Shown piece after piece: positions 25,055 through 33,266 of a DNA stretch of 40,182 bases. The notes under the pieces were generated by a model that was not told where the DNA came from, ran no database searches, and saw only the letters and a program-made list of their open reading frames with translations. The position numbers and the translations under genes were made by a program. Each line of letters begins with the position of its first letter. The stretch's first letter is position 1. This stretch comes from an uncultured Megamonas sp. (lineage in GTDB: Bacteria; Bacillota_C; Negativicutes; Selenomonadales; Selenomonadaceae): the NCBI GenBank assembly GCA_900556715.1, contig USPM01000007.1, positions 1 through 40,182 of the forward strand. Direction: 5' to 3'.

Positions 25055-25391
25055 ATTTTACAAGCTCTATTAATTTTTGTTTTACTGCTGGTAAAAAGAA
25101 TTTACAGTTTCTCATCTGTGTTTCACTGATACCAAAAGTTTCGCCATCTTCAATTAAAGCGATTAAATTATCCACAGCACCAGCCATTACACAAAGTTCT
25201 TTAAATGTAAAATCATTTACATGATTAGTAAATTTATCTAAAGATAAATGTGCTAAATCTTTTGCTTTTTCTTCTTCTTTTTTCGAAGTCAATCCAGCAA
25301 AGTCAGTCTGTAAAAAAATACTTAAAGCAAATCTTATTACATTTGCTTCTTCTCCAGAAAATAAAGCTTTTTGAGAATTTAATGGTAACAT
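25053..25391 (-). CDS. Hypothetical protein, 112 residues
   Basis: I do not recognise the family. It is predicted soluble, helical and charged, without signal peptide or cysteine motif (one Cys at CVMAGAVDNLIALI and one at NCKFFLPAVKQ). A Lys/Glu-rich stretch (SKKEEEKAKDLAHLSLDK) lies in the middle. GAGG lies eight bases before the ATG, and a strong terminator follows directly. It starts 79 bases after the metallophosphoesterase stop on the same strand and may be read with it. Confidence 0.65.
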   Translation of the reverse strand: MLPLNSQKALFSGEEANVIRFALSIFLQTDFAGLTSKKEEEKAKDLAHLSLDKFTNHVNDFTFKELCVMAGAVDNLIALIEDGETFGISETQMRNCKFFLPAVKQKLIELVK

Positions 25392-25470
25392 TTTAAAACC
25401 TCGCTATTTATGTATTATACTAAATATCAATGTTTTTCATTATACCATAAATTTTATTGTTAATATATTA

Positions 25471-26763
25471 TTATTTTGTCAAAGTGACTGTATCTATCTG
25501 TGTACTATCTGGCAAATAACAATTAAAAGTTAAACTATTTTCATCAGCTTCTAAAACTAAATAATTATTAGTTTCTGGCTGTGGTGGTACATATTCATCA
25601 AGTGGATTTTTATGCCATAAACTTGGATAACGTACATTACCTGCCACACCTGTGAGTATATATAATGTTCCTTGTTCATTTTGTGCAAAATCTCTGATTA
25701 AAGCTCTGCGTCTATAAGTGTGTAAATGTGCTGTTAATACTGCATCAACATCATATTTATCAAATATCGGCATATAGATTTCACCATGTCTGGAAAAGCT
25801 TATTTCATCACCTAATGGTTTTGCATCTCTGCCATAATTTAGAATATCTCTATGCATTAATACAACTTTCCATTTTTTATCTGTAGTAGCTAAATCATTT
25901 TCTAGCCATTTAATCTGTTCATTCAATAAATCTGGCTCAAATCCTGCCATTTCATCATCTTGAGTATTAATCACAGTAAAGTGAACATCGCCATAATCAA
26001 ATGAATAATATTGATTTTGGTATTTATCATTGCCATTTGTTGGTAATTTAAACATTTCTAAATACACATTCGGCATAGCTACTTGCCAATCAGTAGTATA
26101 AGTTTCATGATTTCCCTGCACTGGTGCTACTGGTATATTATTTACCATTGGTTCTACGCCATCAAACCAGCCATTCCACTGCACTAAATCATATCCATTA
26201 TCTACTAAATCGCCCATATTTATAAAGAAATCACTATCTTGATTATTTTGCCATGCATTCATTGCCAATGATTTCCATTCAGTATAATCATTTGATTGAG
26301 AGTCAGGGAAAATTAAAGCTTTGAATTTATTATTGTTTTCTTTGGCTGTTTTTAATTTATACCAATCACTGCGATTATTTTCAAAGCCTAATCTATAATC
26401 ATAGACCATATCATCTTTTAAATTTTCTAAAGTTACAGCATAAATATAAATCTTCTTATTATCAATATCTAAAACACTTTTCTGTGGTTTAGCTTGTAAA
26501 ATTTCATCTTCATTTTCTTGCTTATACTCTAAAATAAAATCTTCTCTATCATTCAAAGATTGCCACATAATAGTTCTACTATTAACACTATCTTTTGTAA
26601 TTACTTGATGTAAATTCATATATTCTTCACTATTTAGTAAATTATATACTTTTGTAGCAAAAAACATCTGTTCTATTTTATTTCTAAGTGGTGAATATGA
26701 CATTATTCCTACTATACAGATAATTATTAATAACAATACACTAATAATTATTCTTTTTTTCAT
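25471..26763 (-). CDS. Membrane-anchored metallophosphoesterase, purple acid phosphatase-like
   Basis: 430 residues. A single N-terminal hydrophobic segment (IIISVLLLIIICIVGIM) anchors or exports it. A fibronectin-like domain (about 70-130; KIYIYAVTLENL, YDYRLGF) precedes the calcineurin-like phosphoesterase domain. Metal ligands are seen in FPDSQ, INMGDLVDNG, VQGNHETY, LMHRDILNYG and TAHLHTYRRR. This order is that of purple-acid-phosphatase-type enzymes that remove phosphate from extracellular organics. The substrate is unknown. It starts 22 bases after the flavodoxin-like reductase gene. Confidence 0.88.
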   Translation of the reverse strand: MKKRIIISVLLLIIICIVGIMSYSPLRNKIEQMFFATKVYNLLNSEEYMNLHQVITKDSVNSRTIMWQSLNDREDFILEYKQENEDEILQAKPQKSVLDIDNKKIYIYAVTLENLKDDMVYDYRLGFENNRSDWYKLKTAKENNNKFKALIFPDSQSNDYTEWKSLAMNAWQNNQDSDFFINMGDLVDNGYDLVQWNGWFDGVEPMVNNIPVAPVQGNHETYTTDWQVAMPNVYLEMFKLPTNGNDKYQNQYYSFDYGDVHFTVINTQDDEMAGFEPDLLNEQIKWLENDLATTDKKWKVVLMHRDILNYGRDAKPLGDEISFSRHGEIYMPIFDKYDVDAVLTAHLHTYRRRALIRDFAQNEQGTLYILTGVAGNVRYPSLWHKNPLDEYVPPQPETNNYLVLEADENSLTFNCYLPDSTQIDTVTLTK

Positions 26764-26785
26764 TAAATCACCTCATATTTTTTTA

Positions 26786-27322
26786 TCAAACATTTTTCCC
26801 CATTTCATATGCTTCTTGCATAGCTTTAGTGCCTTTTATTTCTCCTTTTTGCCAAGCACCCACACCATAAATAACACCTTTTTCAGTTGGATTTTCTAAA
26901 CAATCTAATAAGCCTCTAAAACATTCAATACTTCTTTCCATCATATTTAAGTCAGTTTCTGCTGCTGTGATTATAAAATAAAATTCTTTATTGCTTAAAC
27001 TTGTATATTGAGGCACAATTCTATCAATTAAAGTCTTCATCTGAGCATTAATTGTATAAAAATAAACAGGACTAGCCATGACGATAACATCAGCTTTGAG
27101 TAATTTAACTAAAATCTCTTTCATATCATCTTTTTGCACACATTCATGTGTAGTATTGCAAACACCACAACCTGTACAATATTTTATATTTTTATCTGCT
27201 AAAAAAATTTTTTCTACATCATGACCAGCTTCAGTAGCACCTTTCATAAATTCATCACATAAAATATCAGAATTTCCTTTTCTTCTTGGACTAGCTGACA
27301 ATATAACAACATTCTTTTTCAT
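26786..27322 (-). CDS. NAD(P)H-dependent FMN reductase / iron-sulfur flavoprotein-like
   Basis: 178-residue flavodoxin-fold oxidoreductase. The FMN phosphate loop is SASPRRKGNSDILCDEF (about 9-25), ASPVYFYTINAQMKTLIDR is the second family motif, and CTGCGVCNTTHEC (about 49-61) is a Cys cluster that in relatives binds 4Fe-4S or takes part in redox. It probably moves electrons from NAD(P)H to flavin or quinone-like acceptors in the cytosol. Its promoter has a 19-base spacer of the MerR-regulated kind (27365-27395), so it may be induced by an electrophile or metal. Confidence 0.88.
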   Translation of the reverse strand: MKKNVVILSASPRRKGNSDILCDEFMKGATEAGHDVEKIFLADKNIKYCTGCGVCNTTHECVQKDDMKEILVKLLKADVIVMASPVYFYTINAQMKTLIDRIVPQYTSLSNKEFYFIITAAETDLNMMERSIECFRGLLDCLENPTEKGVIYGVGAWQKGEIKGTKAMQEAYEMGKNV

Positions 27323-27364
27323 TGTAATCTCTCCTCTAAATAATACATTTCTTTTGTTATTTAT

Positions 27365-27395
27365 ACTATAAACCTTAGAGTAAACTTCATGTCAA
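27365..27395 (-). promoter_or_regulatory. MerR-type promoter (19-bp spacer)
   Basis: On the minus strand TTGACA (27395-27390), 19 bases, TATAGT (27370-27365). The spacer holds an imperfect dyad, GAAGTTTACTCTAAGG. Overlong 19-base spacers with a central dyad are the mark of promoters twisted open by MerR-family activators. No merR gene is in this window. Confidence 0.6.
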
Positions 27396-27401
27396 TAAAA
27401 A

Positions 27402-27444
27402 AATGCTTAAATATTTATTAATTTATAATAAATACTTAAGCATT
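27402..27444 (-). terminator. Terminator after the YbjN-like gene
   Basis: On the minus strand AATGCTTAAGTATTTATTA pairs with TAATAAATATTTAAGCATT, followed by seven Ts. One G-T pair is minus-specific. Confidence 0.8.
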
Positions 27445-27451
27445 GTATTTC

Positions 27452-27883
27452 TTATTTCCAAATTAACTGCATTAAATTTTTATACTCATTATTCAAATGT
27501 TTTATAATCACATCAAACATAGTATAAATCAAGTTACCTTCTTTTTCTATTTCATTGAGAAGAATACAGCAATCTAAAATCAAATTATCTTCATTGTCAA
27601 AATAATATTTAAATGATTTATATGTTTTATTTAATTCATTTATCCCTATTCTTAGTTCTGTTTCATTATCTTTATTTAAAGCCTTAGCTGCTACAAAAAC
27701 CCTTATCATGCCATAAATACTATCATCTAAAATAACAAGTACAGGCAATTTTTGTTCTTTAATATCAAGATTTGAACGAAAAACTACTGTATTAAATTCA
27801 TTATTTTCAAATTCATTTACCTGAAAACTATTAATATTTTTTTCCTCTAAAAATTTTTTAAATGCTTCAGCTCTATTATTCAT
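27452..27883 (-). CDS. YbjN-like / secretion-chaperone-fold protein
   Basis: 143 residues, soluble, mixed alpha/beta. The layout (N-terminal helix FKKFLEEKNI, paired strands, LRIGINELNKTYKSFKYYFD, then NLILDCCILL and a C-terminal helix) resembles YbjN-family proteins, which share a fold with type III secretion chaperones and have no settled biochemical role. This is a fold-level resemblance only. It follows the rhodanese gene by 36 bases and is the last gene before a strong terminator. Confidence 0.6.
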   Translation of the reverse strand: MNNRAEAFKKFLEEKNINSFQVNEFENNEFNTVVFRSNLDIKEQKLPVLVILDDSIYGMIRVFVAAKALNKDNETELRIGINELNKTYKSFKYYFDNEDNLILDCCILLNEIEKEGNLIYTMFDVIIKHLNNEYKNLMQLIWK

Positions 27884-27919
27884 TATATATAACTCCTCTC
27901 TTCATCAATAGTTTTATAT

Positions 27920-28351
27920 CTATTTCACAATTTCATATGGCCAATTTACAATGCCACCAAAATTATAAACATTTACATAACCCATCTTAGCTAATTTAAT
28001 TGAAGCGTCTGTAGCTCTTCTACCACTTCTACAATAAATTAATATCATTTGTTCTTTATCAGATAATAATTCTTGTAATAGTTTATTATCAGGGCTAATT
28101 TCTTCATTTGGCAAAGATATAGCATTTTTAATATGACCATCTTCATATTCCGGTTTAGTTCTTACATCTAAAATCACATAATTTTCTTCACTGTCCATAA
28201 ACTGTTTTGCTTGTTCAGGATCAATTTGTCGAAAGCTGATATTTTCACCTACATCTACAACTTCATTATCAGCTTTTGCTATTTGATTAAAAGCTATTAA
28301 ACCCATACCTAATACCATAACTACTAATATATACTTCACATATTTAAACAT
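27920..28351 (-). CDS. Exported rhodanese-like sulfurtransferase
   Basis: 143 residues. A hydrophobic N-terminus (ILVVMVLGMGLIAFNQIAKA) indicates export. A single rhodanese domain follows, with VILDVRTKPEYEDGHIKNAI and the active-site loop CRSGRR, whose Cys would carry persulfide sulfur. The likely role is sulfur or redox handling outside the membrane. Its GAGGTG site overlaps the end of the ferredoxin gene and the start lies nine bases past that stop, so the two are translationally coupled. Confidence 0.88.
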   Translation of the reverse strand: MFKYVKYILVVMVLGMGLIAFNQIAKADNEVVDVGENISFRQIDPEQAKQFMDSEENYVILDVRTKPEYEDGHIKNAISLPNEEISPDNKLLQELLSDKEQMILIYCRSGRRATDASIKLAKMGYVNVYNFGGIVNWPYEIVK

Positions 28352-28360
28352 AATTACACC

Positions 28361-29122
28361 TCACCAACGTTTAAACAATTCATTTTCTACTACTTCTGGA
28401 TGATGATATTGCTTATCCTTTAAATTATAATTGCCAAAATTAATCGCCTGCATTGGACACCACTGAATACACGCTAAACAGTATATACAATTATTATTTG
28501 ACTTAAACTTTATTTTTCCTGCTTCTTCAATGATATTGTTTGTAGGACAAAGTTTTACACATCGCTTACAATGAATGCAATTCTTTTTGACTGTCTTCTT
28601 TTGTAAACATTTATTTATAAACAACCATGAAATATATTTTTTTATTATATACCACCATGATTTTTTTACTAAAACATTATTGTCAGTCTTGCGTTGATTT
28701 AATTCTTCTGCAATTTTTAATACTTTATCTTTATACGTATTCAATGAGTTATAGTCGTATTTTTTACCCCAAAAACTTAAGATATTGTCCGGTAAATATA
28801 CCTCATTTCTATATGCTAAATCTATATTTTTAGCTTTTAATAAATCTTGCATTGTTATAAAAGTATTTCCTACTTTACCGCCACAAGTAACTACAGCATA
28901 ACAATATATTTTCTTATCGCTTTTTATCTCTAATTTTTTTATAAAATCCTGCATTAAATCTAAAACATCATAACAATGTACAGGAAAAACAAATCCCATT
29001 ACACTATCATCATGCTTATAATCTTTTACAGTGCTGATATCTTGCATTTTATCTTGTGTTAAATATGCCAATAATTTCGCTACTTGATACGAATTTCCAG
29101 TTCCTGAAAAATAATATATCAT
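28361..29122 (-). CDS. EFR1-family ferredoxin (flavodoxin-like domain plus two 4Fe-4S clusters)
   Basis: 253 residues. The N-terminal flavodoxin-like domain starts MIYYFSGTGNSYQVAKLLA, whose SGTGNS loop binds the FMN phosphate; VMGFVFPVHCYDV is also typical. The C-terminal bacterial ferredoxin domain has CIHCKRCVKLCPTN and CIYCLACIQWCPMQ, eight cysteines for two 4Fe-4S clusters. It is a cytosolic electron carrier; its partner is unknown. The gene follows the HxlR regulator by 42 bases and is coupled to the rhodanese gene. Confidence 0.9.
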   Translation of the reverse strand: MIYYFSGTGNSYQVAKLLAYLTQDKMQDISTVKDYKHDDSVMGFVFPVHCYDVLDLMQDFIKKLEIKSDKKIYCYAVVTCGGKVGNTFITMQDLLKAKNIDLAYRNEVYLPDNILSFWGKKYDYNSLNTYKDKVLKIAEELNQRKTDNNVLVKKSWWYIIKKYISWLFINKCLQKKTVKKNCIHCKRCVKLCPTNNIIEEAGKIKFKSNNNCIYCLACIQWCPMQAINFGNYNLKDKQYHHPEVVENELFKRW

Positions 29123-29164
29123 TACTTATTAAATTCTCCATTTCTTTTATTCCTTAAATAGATT

Positions 29165-29476
29165 TTATAAATTCCTATAATACGCTCCCCATTTATTCAT
29201 CAAGTTTATTATAGGCTCTATTGTTTTGCCTATTTCCGTCAAAGAATATTCCACTTTAGGTGGAACTACAGCGTAGACTTTGCGAGATATGATTTTATCT
29301 TTTTCCAATTCACGTAAATTAGATGTTAATACTTTTTGTGTACAAGGAATAGCTCTATTTAATTCTGAAAATCTTTTTGTTCCTTTTAACAATTCTTTAA
29401 CTACTAATATTTTTGTTTTTGTCCCAAAAATTTGTAAAGATACAGCTACATCACAAGGTAATAATTCTTTTTCCAT
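29165..29476 (-). CDS. HxlR-family transcriptional regulator
   Basis: 103 residues with a winged helix: LQIFGTKTKILVVKELLKG, RFSELNRAIPCTQKVLTSNL (recognition helix), LREL, then the wing RKVYAVVPPKVEYSLTE. HxlR proteins often sense electrophiles or redox state through cysteines; Cys residues lie near the N-terminus (PCDVAV) and in IPCTQ. It is the first gene of the set HxlR-EFR1-rhodanese-YbjN and probably controls it. The MBL hydrolase gene is divergent, 128 bases away, and may share the regulatory region. Confidence 0.92.
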   Translation of the reverse strand: MEKELLPCDVAVSLQIFGTKTKILVVKELLKGTKRFSELNRAIPCTQKVLTSNLRELEKDKIISRKVYAVVPPKVEYSLTEIGKTIEPIINLMNKWGAYYRNL

Positions 29477-29604
29477 ATTGCTCCTCTTCCATTTCTTTAC
29501 TATCTTTGAAGAAACTATAATACTTTAAAGTGCCTTCTTCATAAACATTTTTATCTGTGATATTATTATAACAAATTTACAAATCTATATCAGAAAGGAT
29601 TTTT

Positions 29605-30405
29605 ATGATGAAAATTCAACAAATACGCAACGCTACTTTAATCATAACTTATGCCAATAAAAGATTTCTAATTGATCCAATGTTTGCACCTAAAGATTTT
29701 TATCCACCAATACCAAAATGTTTTAATCCCAATACTAAATGGCCTCTTGTAGATTTACCCTTTGCCATTTCCAAAATCATTGATAATATTGATGCTGTAA
29801 TTTTAACACATTATCATATCGACCATTTTGATGAATTTGCAGTTCAGGCACTACCTAAAGACTTAAAAATCTACGTTCAAGATGATATTGATAAACAATT
29901 ATTGATAAATCATGACTTTACTAATATCGAAGTTTTAACAAAAGAAGGCAATTCATTTGATGATATCAAGCTCTATAAAGTTAATTGTCAGCATGGCATA
30001 AAAGCTCTCACTGTGCCGTATTTTGAATTTACAAGTAATTATTTTAACATGAGTGTACGCTATGAAGCCATGGGCGTTATTTTCCAACATAAAAATGAAG
30101 AAACTTTATATCTAGCTGGCGACACTATATTTTGTGATTTTGTCAAAAATGCTATTGCTCAATATGCACCTGCTAAAATTATCATCAACTGTGCAGATGC
30201 CCAATTTGAACATAGTGGCTCTATCATCATGGGAACTGATGATATTTTAAAACTTCATCAATATGCTCCTAATTTAAAAATAATAGCTAGTCATTTAGAT
30301 ACTGTAGGTCATGCCACTTTAAACCGTCAACAATTAAGCAAATTTATCACTCAACATAAATTAACCGATTATATATTCGTACCAGAAGATGGGGAAATAA
30401 TCTAA
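29605..30405 (+). CDS. MBL-fold metal-dependent hydrolase
   Basis: 266 residues of the metallo-beta-lactamase fold (COG2220-like). The metal motif HxHxDH appears as LTHYHIDHFDEF (about 71-82). Other ligands are in LAGDTIFCDFV (Asp) and IASHLDTVGH (His). The N-terminus IQQIRNATLIITYANKRFLIDPMF is typical of the UlaG/YtkL-like branch. The substrate cannot be named. AAAGGA precedes two adjacent ATGs (29605 and 29608). The divergent HxlR gene suggests possible shared regulation. Confidence 0.88.
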   Translation: MMKIQQIRNATLIITYANKRFLIDPMFAPKDFYPPIPKCFNPNTKWPLVDLPFAISKIIDNIDAVILTHYHIDHFDEFAVQALPKDLKIYVQDDIDKQLLINHDFTNIEVLTKEGNSFDDIKLYKVNCQHGIKALTVPYFEFTSNYFNMSVRYEAMGVIFQHKNEETLYLAGDTIFCDFVKNAIAQYAPAKIIINCADAQFEHSGSIIMGTDDILKLHQYAPNLKIIASHLDTVGHATLNRQQLSKFITQHKLTDYIFVPEDGEII

Positions 30406-30441
30406 ACGAAAATACATTTATCAGAAAAATCCCTTTAAATA

Positions 30442-30470
30442 TTGAAATTAATTATCATTTTTATTATACT
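30442..30470 (+). promoter_or_regulatory. Copper ATPase promoter
   Basis: TTGAAA (30442-30447), 17-base spacer, TATACT (30465-30470). Just downstream a perfect AT palindrome, GATATATAA-A-TTATATATC (30472-30490), covers the expected start of transcription. Confidence 0.6.
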
Positions 30471-30471
30471 T

Positions 30472-30490
30472 GATATATAAATTATATATC
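30472..30490. promoter_or_regulatory. 19-bp palindrome at the copper ATPase transcription start
   Basis: Nine-bp arms around one base. The position suits a repressor operator. It does not match the CopY box (TACANNTGTA), and its pure AT composition raises the chance of coincidence. Confidence 0.35.
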
Positions 30491-30512
30491 CTAAAGAAAA
30501 GAAGTGATATTC

Positions 30513-33134
30513 TTGCAAAAAGAACATTTTGATATCACAGGTATGACATGTTCGGCTTGCTCTAGTAGAGTAGAAAAAGCTGTCGGTAAATTACCTGGTA
30601 TAATCAATCACTCAGTGAATTTACTAAAAAATTCTATGGTTGTGGAATTTGATGAAAAATTATTATCCACAAATGAAATCATTCAAGCTGTAGAAAAAGC
30701 TGGTTATGGTGCTTCATTACATTATAATCAATCTTTGAACAAACAAAGTCCTACAAAAATTGAAAATAAAGCAGAAGCTATTCATGCACAAATGAAAAAA
30801 CGTTTATTTATCTCTATTATTTTCATGTTACCTCTATTTTATATTTCTATGGGACATATGTTTTCCTTACCTATGCTCTCTTTACTTCTAGGTACAGAAA
30901 ATGCACTTTCGTTTGCTTTTACTCAATTTTTATTATTAATTCCTATAGTATTTGTCAATTTCAAATATTATAGTGTAGGCTTCAAAACATTATTTCAACT
31001 TTCGCCTAATATGGATTCTTTGATTGCTCTTGGCTCAAGTGCTGCCATTGTCTATGGTATTTATGCCATTTATAAAATAAGTTTTGCCTTAGGTCATGGA
31101 GATTTCTCTACAGCTCATCATTTCAGTATGGATTTATATTTTGAATCAGCAGGTATGATTTTGACCTTGATTACCTTAGGAAAATTTCTCGAAAGTAGAG
31201 CTAAAAACAAAACATCTGATGCTATCACCAAATTGATGAATTTAGCACCGAAAACAGCTCTTCGCTTAGAAAATAATCAAGAACAAGAAATTTCTATTGA
31301 TGATGTAAAACTAAATGACATTCTAATCGTCAAAGCAGGTGCAAGTATTCCTACAGATGGTATTATTATTGAAGGTCATGGCGTTATTGATGAATCTTCA
31401 CTCACTGGTGAACCTATTCCTTGTGATAAAACCATTGACCAAACTGTAATTGGTGGTACAATCAATAAATCAGGCTATTTTAAAATGCGTGTTACTAAAA
31501 TTGGCGAAAATACTACTTTAGCTCAAATCATAAATTTAGTAGATGATGCCACTAGTTCCAAAGCACCTATTGCCAAAATCGCTGATAAAATCAGTGCTAT
31601 CTTTGTTCCTATTGTAATAACACTCGCTATTATTGCCACTATCATCTGGCTATTTAAAGGCGAAAGTTTAGAATTCGCTTTATCTATAGGTATCTGTGTA
31701 TTAGTTATTTCTTGTCCTTGTGCTTTAGGACTTGCTACACCTACAGCTATCATGGTAGGCACAGGCAAAGGTGCTAGTCTAGGTATTTTATCTAAATCAG
31801 CCCAAGCTTTAGAAACTCTTCACAATATCAATACAGTTGTTCTCGATAAAACAGGCACAATAACTCAAGGCAAACCTCAAGTAACAGATATTTATACTTC
31901 AAAAGAAGTAACACTTCAACAATTATTGACTATTGCCTCTTCATTAGAGAAATTATCTGAACACCCTTTAGGTGAAGCCATTCTTCAAGTAGCAGATAAA
32001 CACAATATATCGACTTTAGCTGTAGAAAATTTTAAACAAATAGCAGGGCAAGGATTATCTGGCATTATTGACAATTCCATTTGTCTTGCAGGTAATCAAA
32101 AATTATTAATCGCTCATGATATTGAAAATGAACAGTTATTTTCCCTAGGTAATAAATTAGCCCAGCAAGGAAAAACACCTTTATACTTTACTAAAGATGA
32201 TAAAATCCTTGGCTTAATAGCTATCGCTGATACAATTAAAGCAACAAGTCCCCAAGCCATTCAAGAATTAAAAAATCTCGGTATCAATATCTATATGTTA
32301 ACTGGTGATAATCAAATCACAGCAAAACAGATAGCTAAGCAAATAAATCTTGAAGAAAATAATATAATTTCTGATGTATTACCTCAAGATAAAGAAGCTA
32401 AAATTCGTCAACTCCAAAATCAAGGGCAAAAAGTAGCTATGGTAGGTGATGGCATAAATGACGCACCTGCACTTGCTCGTGCTGATGTTGGTATCGCTAT
32501 CGGTGCCGGTACAGATATCGCTATTGATTCCGCTGATATTATTTTGATGAAAAACAATTTACTAGATGTAGTAACTGCTATAAAATTAAGTAAAGCCGTT
32601 ATCAAAAATATCCGTGAAAATCTCTTCTGGGCATTTATCTATAATATTATAGGTATTCCTATTGCCATGGGCTTATTTTATACTGCTTTTGGTTTAAAAC
32701 TAAATCCTATGATTGGTGCTCTAGCCATGAGTTTTAGCTCCGTTTTTGTCGTAACTAATGCCCTTCGTTTGCGTTTTTTCCAAAATAATTATCAAACTTC
32801 ATCCATAAATAAAGATAATTCATCTACTGCCATAAATATTCAAGCAATAGATTTAAATACATCAAAAGGAGACGATAATATGGGATTATTAAATAATTTA
32901 TTCCACAAAAATAATGAAAAACAAACTGAAAAAATCATATCTATTGAAGGTATGATGTGCCAACACTGTGTAAGACATGCCACAGAAGCACTGGAAAAAA
33001 TAGATGGTGTCAGTGATGTAAAAGTAAGTCTTGAAGATAAAAATGCTGTTATCCATGTAAATCAAAATGTTACAGATGAACAAATAACTAATGCCATTGT
33101 TGAAGCAGGCTATGAAGTTACTGCTATAAAATAA
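30513..33134 (+). CDS. copA: Copper-translocating P-type ATPase with fused C-terminal chaperone domain
   Basis: P1B-type ATPase that exports Cu+. An N-terminal HMA domain carries GMTCSACSS; then come membrane helices, DESSLTGEP, the ion motif SCPCALGLATPT (about 404), phosphorylation site VVLDKTGTITQG (about 447), SEHPLGEA and GDGINDAPALA (about 649). The usual end, NALRLRFF, is followed by a ~35-residue polar linker and a second HMA domain with GMMCQHC that ends the protein, a fusion of a CopZ-like chaperone. An internal AAGGAG and ATG at 32880 precede that domain in frame. The start used is TTG 30513 behind GAAGTGAT; GTG 30504 is the alternative (876 residues). Confidence 0.92.
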   Translation: MQKEHFDITGMTCSACSSRVEKAVGKLPGIINHSVNLLKNSMVVEFDEKLLSTNEIIQAVEKAGYGASLHYNQSLNKQSPTKIENKAEAIHAQMKKRLFISIIFMLPLFYISMGHMFSLPMLSLLLGTENALSFAFTQFLLLIPIVFVNFKYYSVGFKTLFQLSPNMDSLIALGSSAAIVYGIYAIYKISFALGHGDFSTAHHFSMDLYFESAGMILTLITLGKFLESRAKNKTSDAITKLMNLAPKTALRLENNQEQEISIDDVKLNDILIVKAGASIPTDGIIIEGHGVIDESSLTGEPIPCDKTIDQTVIGGTINKSGYFKMRVTKIGENTTLAQIINLVDDATSSKAPIAKIADKISAIFVPIVITLAIIATIIWLFKGESLEFALSIGICVLVISCPCALGLATPTAIMVGTGKGASLGILSKSAQALETLHNINTVVLDKTGTITQGKPQVTDIYTSKEVTLQQLLTIASSLEKLSEHPLGEAILQVADKHNISTLAVENFKQIAGQGLSGIIDNSICLAGNQKLLIAHDIENEQLFSLGNKLAQQGKTPLYFTKDDKILGLIAIADTIKATSPQAIQELKNLGINIYMLTGDNQITAKQIAKQINLEENNIISDVLPQDKEAKIRQLQNQGQKVAMVGDGINDAPALARADVGIAIGAGTDIAIDSADIILMKNNLLDVVTAIKLSKAVIKNIRENLFWAFIYNIIGIPIAMGLFYTAFGLKLNPMIGALAMSFSSVFVVTNALRLRFFQNNYQTSSINKDNSSTAINIQAIDLNTSKGDDNMGLLNNLFHKNNEKQTEKIISIEGMMCQHCVRHATEALEKIDGVSDVKVSLEDKNAVIHVNQNVTDEQITNAIVEAGYEVTAIK
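32880..33134 (+). CDS. copZ: In-frame internal ORF: stand-alone CopZ-like copper chaperone
   Basis: This is the 3' end of copA in the same frame. It begins with AAGGAG at 32866-32871, eight bases and ATG 32880, as good a ribosome site as any in the window. The 84-residue product (MGLLNNLFHKNNEKQ..., then IEGMMCQHCVRHA and a betaalphabetabetaalphabeta HMA domain) is a complete heavy-metal chaperone preceded by a short head. A free chaperone could therefore be made besides the fused ATPase. Comparable dual products exist for E. coli copA by frameshifting. Independent translation here is inference. Confidence 0.55.
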   Translation: MGLLNNLFHKNNEKQTEKIISIEGMMCQHCVRHATEALEKIDGVSDVKVSLEDKNAVIHVNQNVTDEQITNAIVEAGYEVTAIK

Positions 33135-33164
33135 ATAATATAAAATAATTAAAAATCCTTTCTA

Positions 33165-33208
33165 TAATCTATTGAAAAATTTTAAGTAATCTATTGAAAA
33201 ATTTTAAG
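33165..33208 (+). repeat. Perfect 22-bp tandem duplication carrying the bla -35
   Basis: TAATCTATTGAAAAATTTTA plus AG occurs at 33165-33186 and 33187-33208 without a mismatch. Each copy has a TTGAAA; the second (33194-33199) is placed 16 bases before a TATAAT. Confidence 0.9.
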
Positions 33209-33232
33209 TCTATGTTATAATTATGTTATAAT
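33194..33232 (+). promoter_or_regulatory. Class D beta-lactamase promoter with duplicated -10
   Basis: TTGAAA (33194-33199), 16 bases, TATAAT (33216-33221) with extended TGT. The 11-mer TATGTTATAAT is repeated directly (33211-33221, 33222-33232), giving two extended -10 boxes in tandem. Confidence 0.7.
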
Positions 33233-33266
33233 CTTAAAAATCATATTTTATAGAAAGGATTTTTTT

